In this document: positions 51,733 to 61,302 of the stretch, piece by piece
How the letters are laid out: every line of letters starts with the position of its first letter
Position numbering within the stretch: the first letter of the stretch is position 1
Assembly (NCBI GenBank): GCA_966212235.1
Contig: CBIHPP010000001.1
Coordinates: forward strand, 620,001-684,000
DNA: 64,000 nt
Direction: 5' to 3'
DNA from: Niastella sp966212235
GTDB lineage: Bacteria; Bacteroidota; Bacteroidia; Chitinophagales; Chitinophagaceae
Notes under the pieces: model-generated
What the model saw: only the letters and a program-made list of their open reading frames with translations
Databases searched by the model: none
What the model was told of the DNA's origin: nothing
Translations under genes and position numbers: made by a program

Positions 51733-54225
51733 TTCCAGCACCAGGCAGTCAGGACTGATAAAGGCCACCCTGAAAGTCCGGAACAATTTCTTTTTGTCGT
51801 ATACGAGTAATAACCTGTTGCTACGATCGTACCGGTAGGTGCGAAACGGTCCGGATCGTGTATATTCTTTTGCGTAGTCTGGTAAACTGAACATCCTGTC
51901 CCTGCTTTTAGATGGCGATTGCTGGTGAAATATCAGTTTGTTTTCCAGCCATACAGAATCCTGCATGAGCGAAAGCTGATAATATGCACTGTCATAATTG
52001 AGCTCATACACCGGCTTTTCAGGCTCCTTCGATGCATACAGGTAATAATGACCGGTAGAGTCGTACAGGGTCCACGTTTTGATCCGGCCGTCGGCAGGCA
52101 TGTCATAGTTTCGCCTGCTACCGGCAAGCAGGAAATAGCTGGCCGCTTCTTCAAAGTAAGTACCTTTTCCCGCCAGTACGCTGTCCAGTTCGCCAGGCAG
52201 GGTGAAAGCTTCATAATCACGTTGCTGCCATGGCCTGGTATAATGCTGTGGATGATGCGCCTGGCCCGCTGTATCATAAAGGGCGCAACAATCATTGATG
52301 GCTTCTTCCATCATAACGCCCACACTCATGCTGCGGTTGATATAAAACACATCGTTCAACTGTCCCTGTTTGTTAAAGATATCCATGTATTGCAGAAGCT
52401 GTTTGATCTTGTCGCTTCGTTGCCGTTGCTGAATACATTTCAGGAATACCACGTTTTGTCCGCGATAACGCGCCTGCATTTTTTTCAGCTCATACAAGGA
52501 GCGGGCCGCATGGTCGGGCCGGAAATAATGGGAGAAGGTCCATACGACCACTGTTTTGCCGCGATAGGCTCGCAATGCGGCCTGCCATTCCGATTCATGA
52601 TCGATTTGGCGGATGCGCTGGGTATCGAGCTTTAATTCCAGGCTGGCTGCGCCCAACAATAAGGCTTGCCCTGTATTCTCGGCGACCACCTGTTTGTCGG
52701 GCATACCGGTCAACTGGCTATAATGTTTGAAAATGGACACCCGGTATAAGGAGGGCATCGGAAGATCGTCGTCGCTCCAGCTATTGCCCAGCAGCTGCTG
52801 CAGATTGGCGGCAAAACGCAGCGCGGTGTTGGGAATCGCCTGTTCGTAGAGCTGGTAAGCGGTGGAATCGCGGGATTCTTTCCGGAACTCTTCCATTACC
52901 TTATTAAGCACATACCGGAAACTCATGGCTTCTTCCCGATTACCATTAAAATATTTCTGAATGACGGTTGAATCCTTCATCCTGTTGATGGCCGCCCAGT
53001 CTTTCTGCATCTCATTGTACTTCTCCAGGAAACCATGCGATAACAAATTCCCGTAATCCTTTTGCACACGTTCCGTTACTTTATCGTGATGGATCGAATA
53101 GGAATACCGGTTGCCAAAGCGGCTATCGTGCAGGCGCGAAGCATATTGGTTCGCCAGCTTGTAATAGTTGTCGTGCACCAACGCAACCGGCGTTTCCTGC
53201 ATTAGAAATTGGTCATAAATTTTCTTCAGGTAAATACTGTCCGTATCCCGGTCGTCAAGCAAAGCCAGCACGCAACTGTACCGGGTCTCCGCTTTTATAA
53301 AATCGATGAACCGCTGCTCGGCTATGTAAGCAGGATAAACGAGGTCGATACGACGAAGCAGGCTGTCGTACAATTTGTTGTACAGGGTATATTGCTGTTG
53401 TTTTTTTACAGCGGCGGGCATGTTGCGGTCAGCTGATGAAGCTGTTTTTTCCGGTTTAAAACCCAGATGGCTTATATACTGCGTATAATGCTGGTATTGG
53501 TTATTGAATGCGGCGTTCGACCCCATGAGGCAAATGCGTTGCATCCCTTTATTATAGTCGGGGTTGGCATCGTTCAGAGAAATAGTATTGTTGAACGCCA
53601 GCAGCAGGGTGTCGCCAGGCTGTACCAAAAAGGTGGCTATCTGGTTTGAACCGATGGCCAGGCTGCAGAACACCGGCATATGCAGGGGAATGCGGAGGCT
53701 GAAGCGATCCAGGCTGTCGAGGTCGGCAAAAAGATATTCCTTTTTGCCGGTGCGCATATCACTGTAGCTTAACTGCACATAGGTTTCTTTTTCGCGGCGT
53801 TTTGCCTTCCAGGGCAACAGGCCTCTCAGTATGGCGCTGCCCTCTGTAAACAACGGTTGGCGGAAACCAGGTTGCGCCGGCCGGTAGCGGTAATCAAAAG
53901 TTCGGGTATTTCTTAACGACTGTTGCACGCCGTCGCCCAGTAAAAGCGTTGTGCTATCCTTACGCTGTACGGTGACCGTGGTTGATTTGCCGCCATGCTC
54001 CAGTTGTAGTTGCCAGCGGCCCTGTGTTTCTACGGCCGAACGAATTTGCCAGGTCTCATTCTCATAACAGACCGCTTTGGGATAGATACCGATGATAAAC
54101 CGGTTGCTGCCATCTGGTTTAAGCCAGTGGCCATACAGGTTGGCGGGAATAGGTGCGGCTCGTGCGGCGGTCAAATAAAGCAGGCAAAGCAGTATCGCTT
54201 TGCCTGTAAGAAATAGTTTTCTCAT
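51721..54225 (-). CDS. Secreted protein with a degenerate thioredoxin-like domain
   Basis: The 834-residue product has a signal peptide (ILLCLLYLTAARAA), an N-terminal beta-rich region, a long helical middle (about 230-500) and then a thioredoxin-like fold (about 545-665, GKTVVVWTFSHYFRPDH) in which the usual WCxxC active site is replaced by FSHYFRP, so it cannot act as a disulfide reductase. This layout is common among Bacteroidota TlpA-related proteins of unknown role. It starts nine bases after the stop of the WG-repeat gene, so the two form an operon. Confidence 0.75.
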   Translation of the reverse strand: MRKLFLTGKAILLCLLYLTAARAAPIPANLYGHWLKPDGSNRFIIGIYPKAVCYENETWQIRSAVETQGRWQLQLEHGGKSTTVTVQRKDSTTLLLGDGVQQSLRNTRTFDYRYRPAQPGFRQPLFTEGSAILRGLLPWKAKRREKETYVQLSYSDMRTGKKEYLFADLDSLDRFSLRIPLHMPVFCSLAIGSNQIATFLVQPGDTLLLAFNNTISLNDANPDYNKGMQRICLMGSNAAFNNQYQHYTQYISHLGFKPEKTASSADRNMPAAVKKQQQYTLYNKLYDSLLRRIDLVYPAYIAEQRFIDFIKAETRYSCVLALLDDRDTDSIYLKKIYDQFLMQETPVALVHDNYYKLANQYASRLHDSRFGNRYSYSIHHDKVTERVQKDYGNLLSHGFLEKYNEMQKDWAAINRMKDSTVIQKYFNGNREEAMSFRYVLNKVMEEFRKESRDSTAYQLYEQAIPNTALRFAANLQQLLGNSWSDDDLPMPSLYRVSIFKHYSQLTGMPDKQVVAENTGQALLLGAASLELKLDTQRIRQIDHESEWQAALRAYRGKTVVVWTFSHYFRPDHAARSLYELKKMQARYRGQNVVFLKCIQQRQRSDKIKQLLQYMDIFNKQGQLNDVFYINRSMSVGVMMEEAINDCCALYDTAGQAHHPQHYTRPWQQRDYEAFTLPGELDSVLAGKGTYFEEAASYFLLAGSRRNYDMPADGRIKTWTLYDSTGHYYLYASKEPEKPVYELNYDSAYYQLSLMQDSVWLENKLIFHQQSPSKSRDRMFSLPDYAKEYTRSGPFRTYRYDRSNRLLLVYDKKKLFRTFRVAFISPDCLVLELIQ

Positions 54226-54233
54226 GTCGAATA

Positions 54234-55451
54234 TTATTCAATACCGGGAATATAGATCTTACCTGTTTGATCGTCTACGTATCCACGCTGGCCGCCAGGC
54301 ATTTCCACCAGGATGGCTTTCAGGTGATTTTCGTAATTCAATACCTGCTTTAACATCGGCTTTTTGAGCTCAACGAGACTAAGTTTCAGGAGGCCTACTT
54401 TGTTATTGAGTATCGTTTTATAAAAGCCTTCCCCGTTTACCAGTTCTATATTATCGTATTCAAAGGGGATGAGTGTTTCACCTTTCAAACCAATAAGGCC
54501 GGTTCTACCGTCTTTTACCGCTTTTATAACAGCGGGCAATTTTTTGTCCCAGTTGTTGTAGTTTATTTTTTGCACGGCAGTGAATCCGTTCAAATCATAG
54601 GTCTCAAATACTTTGGTGCTGCCTGAGCTGCGGCTTTCCACGCTTAGCTTCCAGCTGTTGTTGCCCAGGTTGTATACATACAGATCTTTCCAGCCACCAC
54701 CATCTTCAGCAGGTGCTTCCACAACGCCTATGCTCGTTTCTTCCATTACTGCATTGTCTGGTTTGGGTTCTTCTTTTACGGGCTTACCACTGCCATCGAG
54801 GTAGGCGGATTGTCCATTGGCCGTTACTTCAATAACATCCTTATGATCGCGATAGGTGCTTCTAATTTTGTCATATTTAGCGGGAATGACGTAAGCGCCG
54901 GTTTTTGTATCGATCAAACCGAATTTACCGCCGGTTTTTACAAGGGCCCTTGGACCGAAATCGCGGTCAAAAAAATTGGCCTCATCGTAACCGGTCTTGC
55001 CCAGCAGTTTGCCGGTAATACCGCTGATGATGAATTTTTTACTGCCTTTTACGATGATAAACAATTTATCCTCGCAGTAACAATTCCCTTCATATGCATC
55101 AAAAGGATCGGGCGATACGGCTTTGCCGGCGCTCATATTGAGCAGGATATTTTTTCCATTTATAACTCCGCGACCGAAGCCTTCCTGCACCTCAATGATT
55201 TTATCGTAGGTGAAGCCGATCTGCGTTTTTCCATCGCGGCCAACGGTACCGTATTTTTTATTTTTTATGGCAATGGCATAGGGTGCCCCGTAACGGAAAA
55301 AGGCGCTGGTATCGAATTGAGGCGCGGCAATAATATCAAGATTGGTATTGGTCAATCCCCAAAGATGACCATCGGAATAGGGGTAAATGGGGGATTGAGC
55401 TGCACATTCAAGGGTGCCAAGCAGCAGGCACAGATAAGCGAAATTTTTCAT
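54234..55451 (-). CDS. Secreted WG-repeat protein
   Basis: The 405-residue product has a signal peptide ending CAAQ (about residue 19) and several WG (KWG-type) repeats: YAIAIKNKKYGTVGRDGKT, GKFGLIDTKTGAYVIPAKYD and GRTGLIGLKGETLIPFEYD. WG repeats form small beta units in surface or secreted proteins and have no single function. First gene of a two-gene operon with the thioredoxin-like protein. Confidence 0.88.
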   Translation of the reverse strand: MKNFAYLCLLLGTLECAAQSPIYPYSDGHLWGLTNTNLDIIAAPQFDTSAFFRYGAPYAIAIKNKKYGTVGRDGKTQIGFTYDKIIEVQEGFGRGVINGKNILLNMSAGKAVSPDPFDAYEGNCYCEDKLFIIVKGSKKFIISGITGKLLGKTGYDEANFFDRDFGPRALVKTGGKFGLIDTKTGAYVIPAKYDKIRSTYRDHKDVIEVTANGQSAYLDGSGKPVKEEPKPDNAVMEETSIGVVEAPAEDGGGWKDLYVYNLGNNSWKLSVESRSSGSTKVFETYDLNGFTAVQKINYNNWDKKLPAVIKAVKDGRTGLIGLKGETLIPFEYDNIELVNGEGFYKTILNNKVGLLKLSLVELKKPMLKQVLNYENHLKAILVEMPGGQRGYVDDQTGKIYIPGIE

Positions 55452-55576
55452 ACATAGGGTTTGCTGGGATAAAGATATTAATATCTGTGGTAATTTAAAA
55501 TGGGCGGGTGGGGCAGGAGGCTACCGGTTGATATGGAGAAAGCCTGGTGAATTGTTCGCTAAGAAGGCATTATAAA

Positions 55577-56284
55577 TTATAGTTGATGTTTTCTTTTCCA
55601 TTTTTCAAATTTATGTCGAAGCATAGTGACTGCATTTTGCCCGCCTTTTACCTGACCGAAAATATTTAAGTTTACATATGATTTCCTGGAATCAGGTTTA
55701 GCTACCATAATAAAAGCGCTTGTTGCTTTTTGTTCACCACATCTTTTGTCGCCACCTGCTATTGAACCAGCCTCCAATGCATTCATTAAAATGTCAGCAA
55801 TATGGAGTGACTCCTTTTGTCCTTTCAATACAGCATCAAGAATGATTTGTAATTCATGCTCATTTGTTAACGTGTTACCCTGTACAGAAATGCCACTTGC
55901 CGTTAATGCCCCTTTGTAGGTCTTTGCAGAATCACCTGTGTAAGTAGCTGGCTTATCGATATATTTGATGGTCACTATAGCATACTGTTGTCTTTCGGGG
56001 TCAAAGGCCGGATCTCTCATTGCCATAATAATTTGTTCGGGCGCTGCTTCCGCCAAAATCATTTCCACCCCTTTTTCTCTTGCCTGGCTATTACTCATCG
56101 CCTGAACGATAACAGCGCCCATGTTGGGAAGGATCCTTCCTATACCATAGCAATTGTAGGTGCAGGATGCCCCTGCGATTCCAATTTCTTTTGTCCGTGG
56201 GTCAATAACAATTATCGACCAGGTTGCATAAGAATATGCATAGCATAGTAAATGTATGGTAGCAAACAGGAGGTATTTTTTCAT
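55577..56284 (-). CDS. DUF1028 family protein (Ntn-hydrolase-like), exported
   Basis: The ATG at 56284 gives 235 residues with a good signal peptide (KKYLLFATIHLLCYAYSYA); the frame is open for 36 more codons upstream, but those codons run into the neighbouring repeat region. After cleavage the mature N-terminus would be Thr (TWSIIVIDPRTKEIGIAGAS), the expected nucleophile for the Ntn fold of DUF1028. Conserved segments include GAVIVQAMSN, EGALTASG-like KGALTASGISVQGN and GGDKRCGEQKATSAFI. The substrate is unknown. It is divergent from the glycosidase gene across the 21-bp array. Confidence 0.9.
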   Translation of the reverse strand: MKKYLLFATIHLLCYAYSYATWSIIVIDPRTKEIGIAGASCTYNCYGIGRILPNMGAVIVQAMSNSQAREKGVEMILAEAAPEQIIMAMRDPAFDPERQQYAIVTIKYIDKPATYTGDSAKTYKGALTASGISVQGNTLTNEHELQIILDAVLKGQKESLHIADILMNALEAGSIAGGDKRCGEQKATSAFIMVAKPDSRKSYVNLNIFGQVKGGQNAVTMLRHKFEKWKRKHQL

Positions 56285-56384
56285 GCTTAGGGGGCTGCTT
56301 CTTTGATTACACTGAAGATACTGGATGCACCCGAATTCCAAAATGTTTTTTAGTTTTAGTTGCATGTCAAGCATCTGGCAGAAG

Positions 56385-56804
56385 TTGCTCAATATGCGGC
56401 ACCTGTAGCAAACTATGACACGTCTGTAGCTAACTTCATAGTGTAAGTGACTTAATATGACTCGTCCGTAGCTTAATATGCCGCATTTTGATCTAACAAT
56501 GAGCTATCGATAGCTAACTTTGCCTCATTGGTAGCTAAATATGCATTATCCGTAATTAACTTTGAGGTACAAGTAGTCAACTTTAACAGGCAAGTTCAGA
56601 ACTTACGATTCAAAGTTGAGTACTGGCGAACCATAGTTGCCTACTTACATCGCAAAGTTTGCTACTGATGAGTCATAGTGAGATCCGGGTACAACATAAA
56701 AAATAACAGTTGTATTATCATTGGGAGTGTATGATTCATAGTTTGCACGCATAATTGCATACTTACTCCAAAATAATGCATAGTTACCAACTTATGCATT
56801 TCTT
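56385..56804. repeat. Array of about 20 units with an exact 21-bp period and mirrored cores
   Basis: Each unit has a partly conserved core of about 13 bases and a variable remainder of about 8. Units 1-10 (56385-56594) carry the forward core GTAGCTAACTTTG (clear examples start at 56406, 56427, 56511, 56532). From about 56590 the cores are reversed (CAAAGTTTGCTAC-like) at 56611, 56632, 56653, 56674, 56737, 56758 and 56779, all on the same 21-bp register. No insertions or deletions break the period over 420 bases. It fills the gap between two divergent genes, contains stop codons in most frames and is not a CRISPR array. Function unknown. Confidence 0.85.
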
Positions 56805-56944
56805 TAAAGGTCCTGTTTTCCATTGCTCCAGTTAAGGGTAGCATACTTTCGTAGCGACAGACAGAAGGGTGTTGAAACGAGTAACAATTAAAATTGGATA
56901 ACTTCCGACTAATTTGTAACTATGTACATACATAATGTTTAGCT

Positions 56945-58243
56945 ATGAGCTTTCAAACGAGTGCCGCCGCCATTTTTTGCTTCCTGCTTATGAGCAACAC
57001 GACTTCTTTTGGCCAGGAGAAAAAACCGATATCACCAGATATTTTAACCATGGGCGATTCGGTAAAAGCCATGTCCGAACAATTGATTAAAAAAGGCTTC
57101 AACGCAGGCGACGGGTATGGTGAGGTTTGGATCAGGGACTTTAACACTTTTATGGATGTAGCCTGTAAAGTGCATGACAAAGCCACGATCAGGAAAAGCC
57201 TCGTTACGTTCATTCTATTTCAACAAGACGATGGCGCTATCCTCGATGGTTATGTGCCAAAACCAAAAACCGCGGGCGTTGGGTACAATTATTATTACTC
57301 AGCCCTGGCGCCCGATTACGCCGGTCATAAGAACACCGTGGAAACCGACCAGGAAACTTCCCTGGTACAGGCTGTTGCCAAATACATTCGCAATACCGGC
57401 GACAGGTCTATCCTCACAGATACCATTGCTTCCCTCACTATTCAACAACACCTGGAACAGGCCTTGCAATTTTTAATGAATAAACGATACAACGCTACCT
57501 ATGGATTGCTATGGGGCGCTACAACGGCCGACTGGGGCGATGTGCAACCTGAACACGATTGGGGCGTTGAATTGAATGCCGATTCGCACCACGCCATAGA
57601 TATTTATGATAACGCCATGTTCGTGATCGCCATCGATGATTACCTACAAATGGCCAATATACCCCGCAGCCAACGCCAGTACTGGACAAAAACCAGGGAC
57701 AACTTCAAAAAGAATATCCGCAGGCATTTATGGGATGCTGACAAACAAAAATACCGGCCGCATATTTATCTGAACAATTCCCCATTTCCTCCATCATTCA
57801 ACGAATTGGAAGTTTATTATCATGGTGGGACCACCGTTGCCATTGAAGCTGGACTTTTAAGTAAAAGCGAAGTGGAACAAGCCTACCGGAAAATGAAGGA
57901 AAATGTAAAACAGGCGCATGCCGCCACTATCGGGCTCACCTTATACCCGGTTTATCCTGCCGGTTCATTTAAGAATACAAGCATGGGACCTTATTCTTAC
58001 CAAAACGGCGGGGACTGGACTTGGTTTGGAGGTAGAATGGTAACGCAGCTGATCAGGTATGATTTATTGAATGAAGCGCGCGAGGCCCTGGCGCCAATGC
58101 TGATGCGGGTACTAAAAAATAAAGGGTTTTACGAATGGTACACACCGGCGAATGAGCCCAAAGGCTCATCCGGCTTTAAAGGAGAGGCCGGCGTATTGTG
58201 GACTGCCTGTACCTTGTTAAGGGAGAAATATATACTTAAGTAG
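56945..58243 (+). CDS. Exported six-hairpin glycosidase-like protein
   Basis: The 432-residue product has a signal peptide ending FGQ (about residue 24). The rest shows the alternating helical pattern of an (alpha/alpha)6 barrel, with acidic clusters in loops: EVWIRDFNTFMD, TVETDQETSLVQA, TADWGDVQPEHDWGVELNADSHH and the late NGGDWTWFGGRM and FKGEAGVLWTA. This matches the amylo-1,6-glucosidase/GH63-like superfamily rather than a precisely assigned GH family. Candidate catalytic acids are the Asp in ADWGD and the Glu in GEAGVLW, by analogy only. It is probably co-transcribed with the exonuclease gene 35 bases later. Confidence 0.8.
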   Translation: MSFQTSAAAIFCFLLMSNTTSFGQEKKPISPDILTMGDSVKAMSEQLIKKGFNAGDGYGEVWIRDFNTFMDVACKVHDKATIRKSLVTFILFQQDDGAILDGYVPKPKTAGVGYNYYYSALAPDYAGHKNTVETDQETSLVQAVAKYIRNTGDRSILTDTIASLTIQQHLEQALQFLMNKRYNATYGLLWGATTADWGDVQPEHDWGVELNADSHHAIDIYDNAMFVIAIDDYLQMANIPRSQRQYWTKTRDNFKKNIRRHLWDADKQKYRPHIYLNNSPFPPSFNELEVYYHGGTTVAIEAGLLSKSEVEQAYRKMKENVKQAHAATIGLTLYPVYPAGSFKNTSMGPYSYQNGGDWTWFGGRMVTQLIRYDLLNEAREALAPMLMRVLKNKGFYEWYTPANEPKGSSGFKGEAGVLWTACTLLREKYILK

Positions 58244-58278
58244 AATCTCTTTATCTTCGATATATACTAACAGATACA

Positions 58279-59055
58279 ATGAAAATTGCAACTTACAATG
58301 TGAACGGGGTAAATGGCCGCCTACCTGTATTACTTCGGTGGTTACAAGAAAGCGCTCCTGATGTGGTTTGTTTGCAGGAACTAAAAGCGCCGCAGGAGAA
58401 ATTTCCTGAAAGCGCCATACTGGACGCTGGGTATCATGCTATCTGGCACGGACAAAAAAGCTGGAATGGCGTAGCCATATTATCAAAATATGGACAACCC
58501 GAAGAAACACAAAGAGGGCTCCCGGGCGACCCTGATGACGTGCATAGCCGTTATATTGAAGCTACTATAAAAGATATAACCATTGGTTGCCTGTATTTAC
58601 CCAATGGAAACCCGGCTCCCGGTCCCAAGTTTGATTACAAACTGGCATGGTTCGAGCGATTAACCAGCTATGCAGCTGGACTTTTACAATTTAAAAAACC
58701 TGTTATATTAACCGGCGATTTCAATGTAATGCCAACAGAAAAAGATGTATATAAACCCGAACGCTGGGTGAACGATGCCCTTTTTCGTCCGGAAACGCGT
58801 GCGGCATTTAAAAAGCTGGTCGATCAGGGTTGGACCGATGCCATAAGGAAGCTCTATCCCGATGATATCATCTACACATTTTTTGATTATTTCCGGAATG
58901 CCTACGAGCGAAATGCAGGGCTGCGGATCGATCATTTCTTATTAAACCCGCAAATAGAGAAGCGATTACTAGCTGCAGGCGTTGACCGCGAGGTTCGGGG
59001 CTGGGAAAAAACAAGTGATCATGCGCCAGTATGGATTGAAATAAAAGCTCCTTAA
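58279..59055 (+). CDS. xth: Exodeoxyribonuclease III
   Basis: The 258-residue protein has all endonuclease/exonuclease/phosphatase motifs of the XthA group: ATYNVNGVNGRLP at the N-terminus, CLQELKAP with the metal-binding Glu, YLPNGNPAPGPKFDYKLAW, LTGDFNVMPTEKD and the closing RIDHFLL and SDHAPVWIE with the catalytic Asp/His. Length is normal. It removes abasic sites and 3' blocks during base-excision repair. Confidence 0.95.
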   Translation: MKIATYNVNGVNGRLPVLLRWLQESAPDVVCLQELKAPQEKFPESAILDAGYHAIWHGQKSWNGVAILSKYGQPEETQRGLPGDPDDVHSRYIEATIKDITIGCLYLPNGNPAPGPKFDYKLAWFERLTSYAAGLLQFKKPVILTGDFNVMPTEKDVYKPERWVNDALFRPETRAAFKKLVDQGWTDAIRKLYPDDIIYTFFDYFRNAYERNAGLRIDHFLLNPQIEKRLLAAGVDREVRGWEKTSDHAPVWIEIKAP

Positions 59056-59141
59056 AGTATAGCCTTATTTAAAAAAGGAGAATCACTAAATTTTTCAGCC
59101 TGCTTGATCCAGTGTTGTGGAAAGCTATAGGGGTTTTGGGT

Positions 59142-59942
59142 CTATTTGAGAGTCAGAACAAATTTCTCGATTTGCCTTGATTTTGAACTAATATCCTGAA
59201 GACGTATATCTTCAAATATTATTTGGTCACTCGAACTTAATCTTCTTATTAAATTTATTGCTTTTTCGTTCAGGGCATTTCCCTGGATAGTCATATATTT
59301 TTCATAAGGAGCAAGGTTGTGAGAAACAAATCTCAACTTGAAAAAATCAACAACGAATTCTATTGGACATTTACAGGCTGGAAAATAAACTTGCAGTCTT
59401 TTATTTAAAATTATCTCTTCTTTGCTGGCCAGTCCTTCCTTTATTGAGCCTAATGCAAGTATAAAACCCGGCAATGTGTCAACTTTGAAAACCTTTTCAT
59501 AAGTGAGCTTGTTTTTTTCAAACAGGAGTATTGTATCAATGCCGGTTGAACGGGGAATAACAATAAAATCTGTTGCAGAAAGTTTGGTTATAGTTGCCTT
59601 CCTCTTTGATGTAAGATTATAACTATTACTTTGGTTTCCGGAGATACTTATTTCATTCCTGAATTTTACAAGGAGGATGTTTGATGAAGTGTCAACAAGT
59701 GAATTGTTAATTATATTGAATTGCCCATAGCTGCAATTCCCAACCAAAAGAAATAGTATCAACTTAAGTGTAGCGACTTTCATTGACCCTATGGCTATTC
59801 CTAACACAATAGGAAGCAACCCAAACAATACCCAACTATAATCTACAAGCCCTAAAAATAAAAATACTATCCCCGTCCCAATAAAGATGGTTGTAAGGAC
59901 TATAGAGCGCCGAAAACTTTTGTCTTTTAAGATCGCATTCAT
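59142..59942 (-). CDS. Uncharacterised membrane-anchored protein
   Basis: The 266-residue product has two or three hydrophobic segments in the first 75 residues (IVLTTIFIGTGIVFLFLGL, WVLFGLLPIVLGIAIG, LKLILFLLVGNCSYGQ) and a long beta-rich domain outside. The last hydrophobic segment ends like a signal peptide (CSYGQ). No family was recognised. It is on the same strand as, and 38 bases after, the DUF6438 lipoprotein gene, so the two are probably co-transcribed. Confidence 0.65.
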   Translation of the reverse strand: MNAILKDKSFRRSIVLTTIFIGTGIVFLFLGLVDYSWVLFGLLPIVLGIAIGSMKVATLKLILFLLVGNCSYGQFNIINNSLVDTSSNILLVKFRNEISISGNQSNSYNLTSKRKATITKLSATDFIVIPRSTGIDTILLFEKNKLTYEKVFKVDTLPGFILALGSIKEGLASKEEIILNKRLQVYFPACKCPIEFVVDFFKLRFVSHNLAPYEKYMTIQGNALNEKAINLIRRLSSSDQIIFEDIRLQDISSKSRQIEKFVLTLK

Positions 59943-59980
59943 ATTTCAGGTATTGTTCGGGTGCTTTTCAATAAAGTGCT

Positions 59981-60490
59981 TTAATTTTCGATCTCCTTTA
60001 CTTCATCTGTTCTTTGTAATCCTTTATCGCCACCAATCAACTTCAACAAGGTGATCAGGTCATTTGCAGCAGCTGGCGGACGGGCAGACTTCAAATATTT
60101 TCTTTTTCCATTATAATAAATAATAATGGTGGTTTCAGACACATCAGTTATTCCGACTGGAGCAAATTCCAGGCTATCGAGGTTACTCTTTTTTAATACC
60201 TCCATTAACTTACTATCCTGTTCCCGGGTCAATGTGCCTTTGAAGCGGCCGCTGTTGGCTGAATCCAATTCACTCTTTGTTTTATAGAACTCCCTGTTCA
60301 CATATACAGCCTTGCTACTGTCGATCTCAAGGTCTATACTCGGGCAGGATCCATTGCACCGGCTTACATGATAAACCAGTTTTGACAATTTTAAGTCATC
60401 GACAGGTTTTGTGTTGCCCGCAGATTGTGATTTACAGGAAAAAAGGATCACCGTTGCCATGAGCGCAACCGAAAACGTACATCTTTTCAT
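59981..60490 (-). CDS. DUF6438-type lipoprotein
   Basis: The 169-residue product has a lipobox ILFSC (about residues 15-19). The mature part has the DUF6438 pattern: LVYHVSRCNGSCPSIDLEID, a Tyr-rich turn (YVNREFYK), GRFKGTLTREQDSKLMEVL, and a late TTIIIYYNGKRKYLK. The pattern is known from small Bacteroidota lipoproteins; function is unknown. First gene of a likely two-gene unit. Confidence 0.8.
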   Translation of the reverse strand: MKRCTFSVALMATVILFSCKSQSAGNTKPVDDLKLSKLVYHVSRCNGSCPSIDLEIDSSKAVYVNREFYKTKSELDSANSGRFKGTLTREQDSKLMEVLKKSNLDSLEFAPVGITDVSETTIIIYYNGKRKYLKSARPPAAANDLITLLKLIGGDKGLQRTDEVKEIEN

Positions 60491-60688
60491 TTTAGTTTTT
60501 GTGTTTCAGCAGGTATTTTACCTAATTAAAAATCCCGCAATGATACGCTACTTTCACCCAACCTGCAACTGTTGATTATTAAAAAATTGTATCTGTTTTT
60601 TTAATAATAACATCAATAAGGCGATCTGGCAATCGGTAAGATTTTTTTAACAGGTGATTTGCTACCTTCAGCCCCATTCTGAAAATGC

Positions 60689-61255
60689 ATGCCTCCAACC
60701 AATCTGCAACATATACCCGATAGGGAACTCTGGCTGCTTGTCATGAACGGTGATGTATCCGCCTACGGCGAGTTATATGAACGTTATTGGGAATCTCTTT
60801 TTGAAACGGCTTACTGGCATTTATATGATAAAGCTGCGGCCAAGGATATTGTGCAGGAAATATTCGTGTATTGCTGGCAGAAAAGAGCACAAATACAGAT
60901 CAACGAATCTGTTGCCGCCTATTTTCGCGCAGCGGTACGTTTCAAGGTATTGAACTATCTGAAATCGGAAACTGCCAGGGAAAAATACCAACTACTGGCG
61001 GGCCAGGCGCTGCCTGCAATTACAAATAATACAGCCGAGCACATGCGTATAGCAGATATGCAAGCCAGCTATCGCCGTGAACTGGAACGCCTGCCCGATA
61101 AAATGCGCGAGGTATTTATTGATAGCCGCGATCTCGGTCTTTCTATTGATGAGATCGCGCAGAAACGGGCCATCTCTCCGCAAACCGTTAAAAACCAGTT
61201 GTCAGCCGCCCTGAAGAAACTCCGCGAAGGGCTGGGCAATTTTTTTATGGAATAA
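60689..61255 (+). CDS. ECF RNA polymerase sigma factor, FecI-like
   Basis: The 188-residue protein has a sigma-70 region 2 (SAYGELYERYWESLFETA to KDIVQEIFVYCW) and a region 4 helix-turn-helix (LPDKMREVFIDSRDLGLSIDEIAQKRAISPQTVKNQL). This is the Bacteroidota ECF subfamily that controls TonB-dependent receptors. Together with the anti-sigma factor and receptor that follow, it forms a complete surface-signalling set. Confidence 0.94.
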   Translation: MPPTNLQHIPDRELWLLVMNGDVSAYGELYERYWESLFETAYWHLYDKAAAKDIVQEIFVYCWQKRAQIQINESVAAYFRAAVRFKVLNYLKSETAREKYQLLAGQALPAITNNTAEHMRIADMQASYRRELERLPDKMREVFIDSRDLGLSIDEIAQKRAISPQTVKNQLSAALKKLREGLGNFFME

Positions 61256-61302
61256 ATTTTCCCGCCGCATAGTACTTAACCATTTTGAGGATTGTCTAGT
61301 AA

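Noticed and set aside
56385..56804. CRISPR array
   Set aside because: The period is only 21 bp, repeats are degenerate and switch orientation in the middle, and there are no cas genes. None of this fits CRISPR.
56662..56844. 60-residue minus-strand frame inside the 21-bp array
   Set aside because: Its apparent seven-residue periodicity is simply the 21-bp DNA period read in codons. No known protein features are present.
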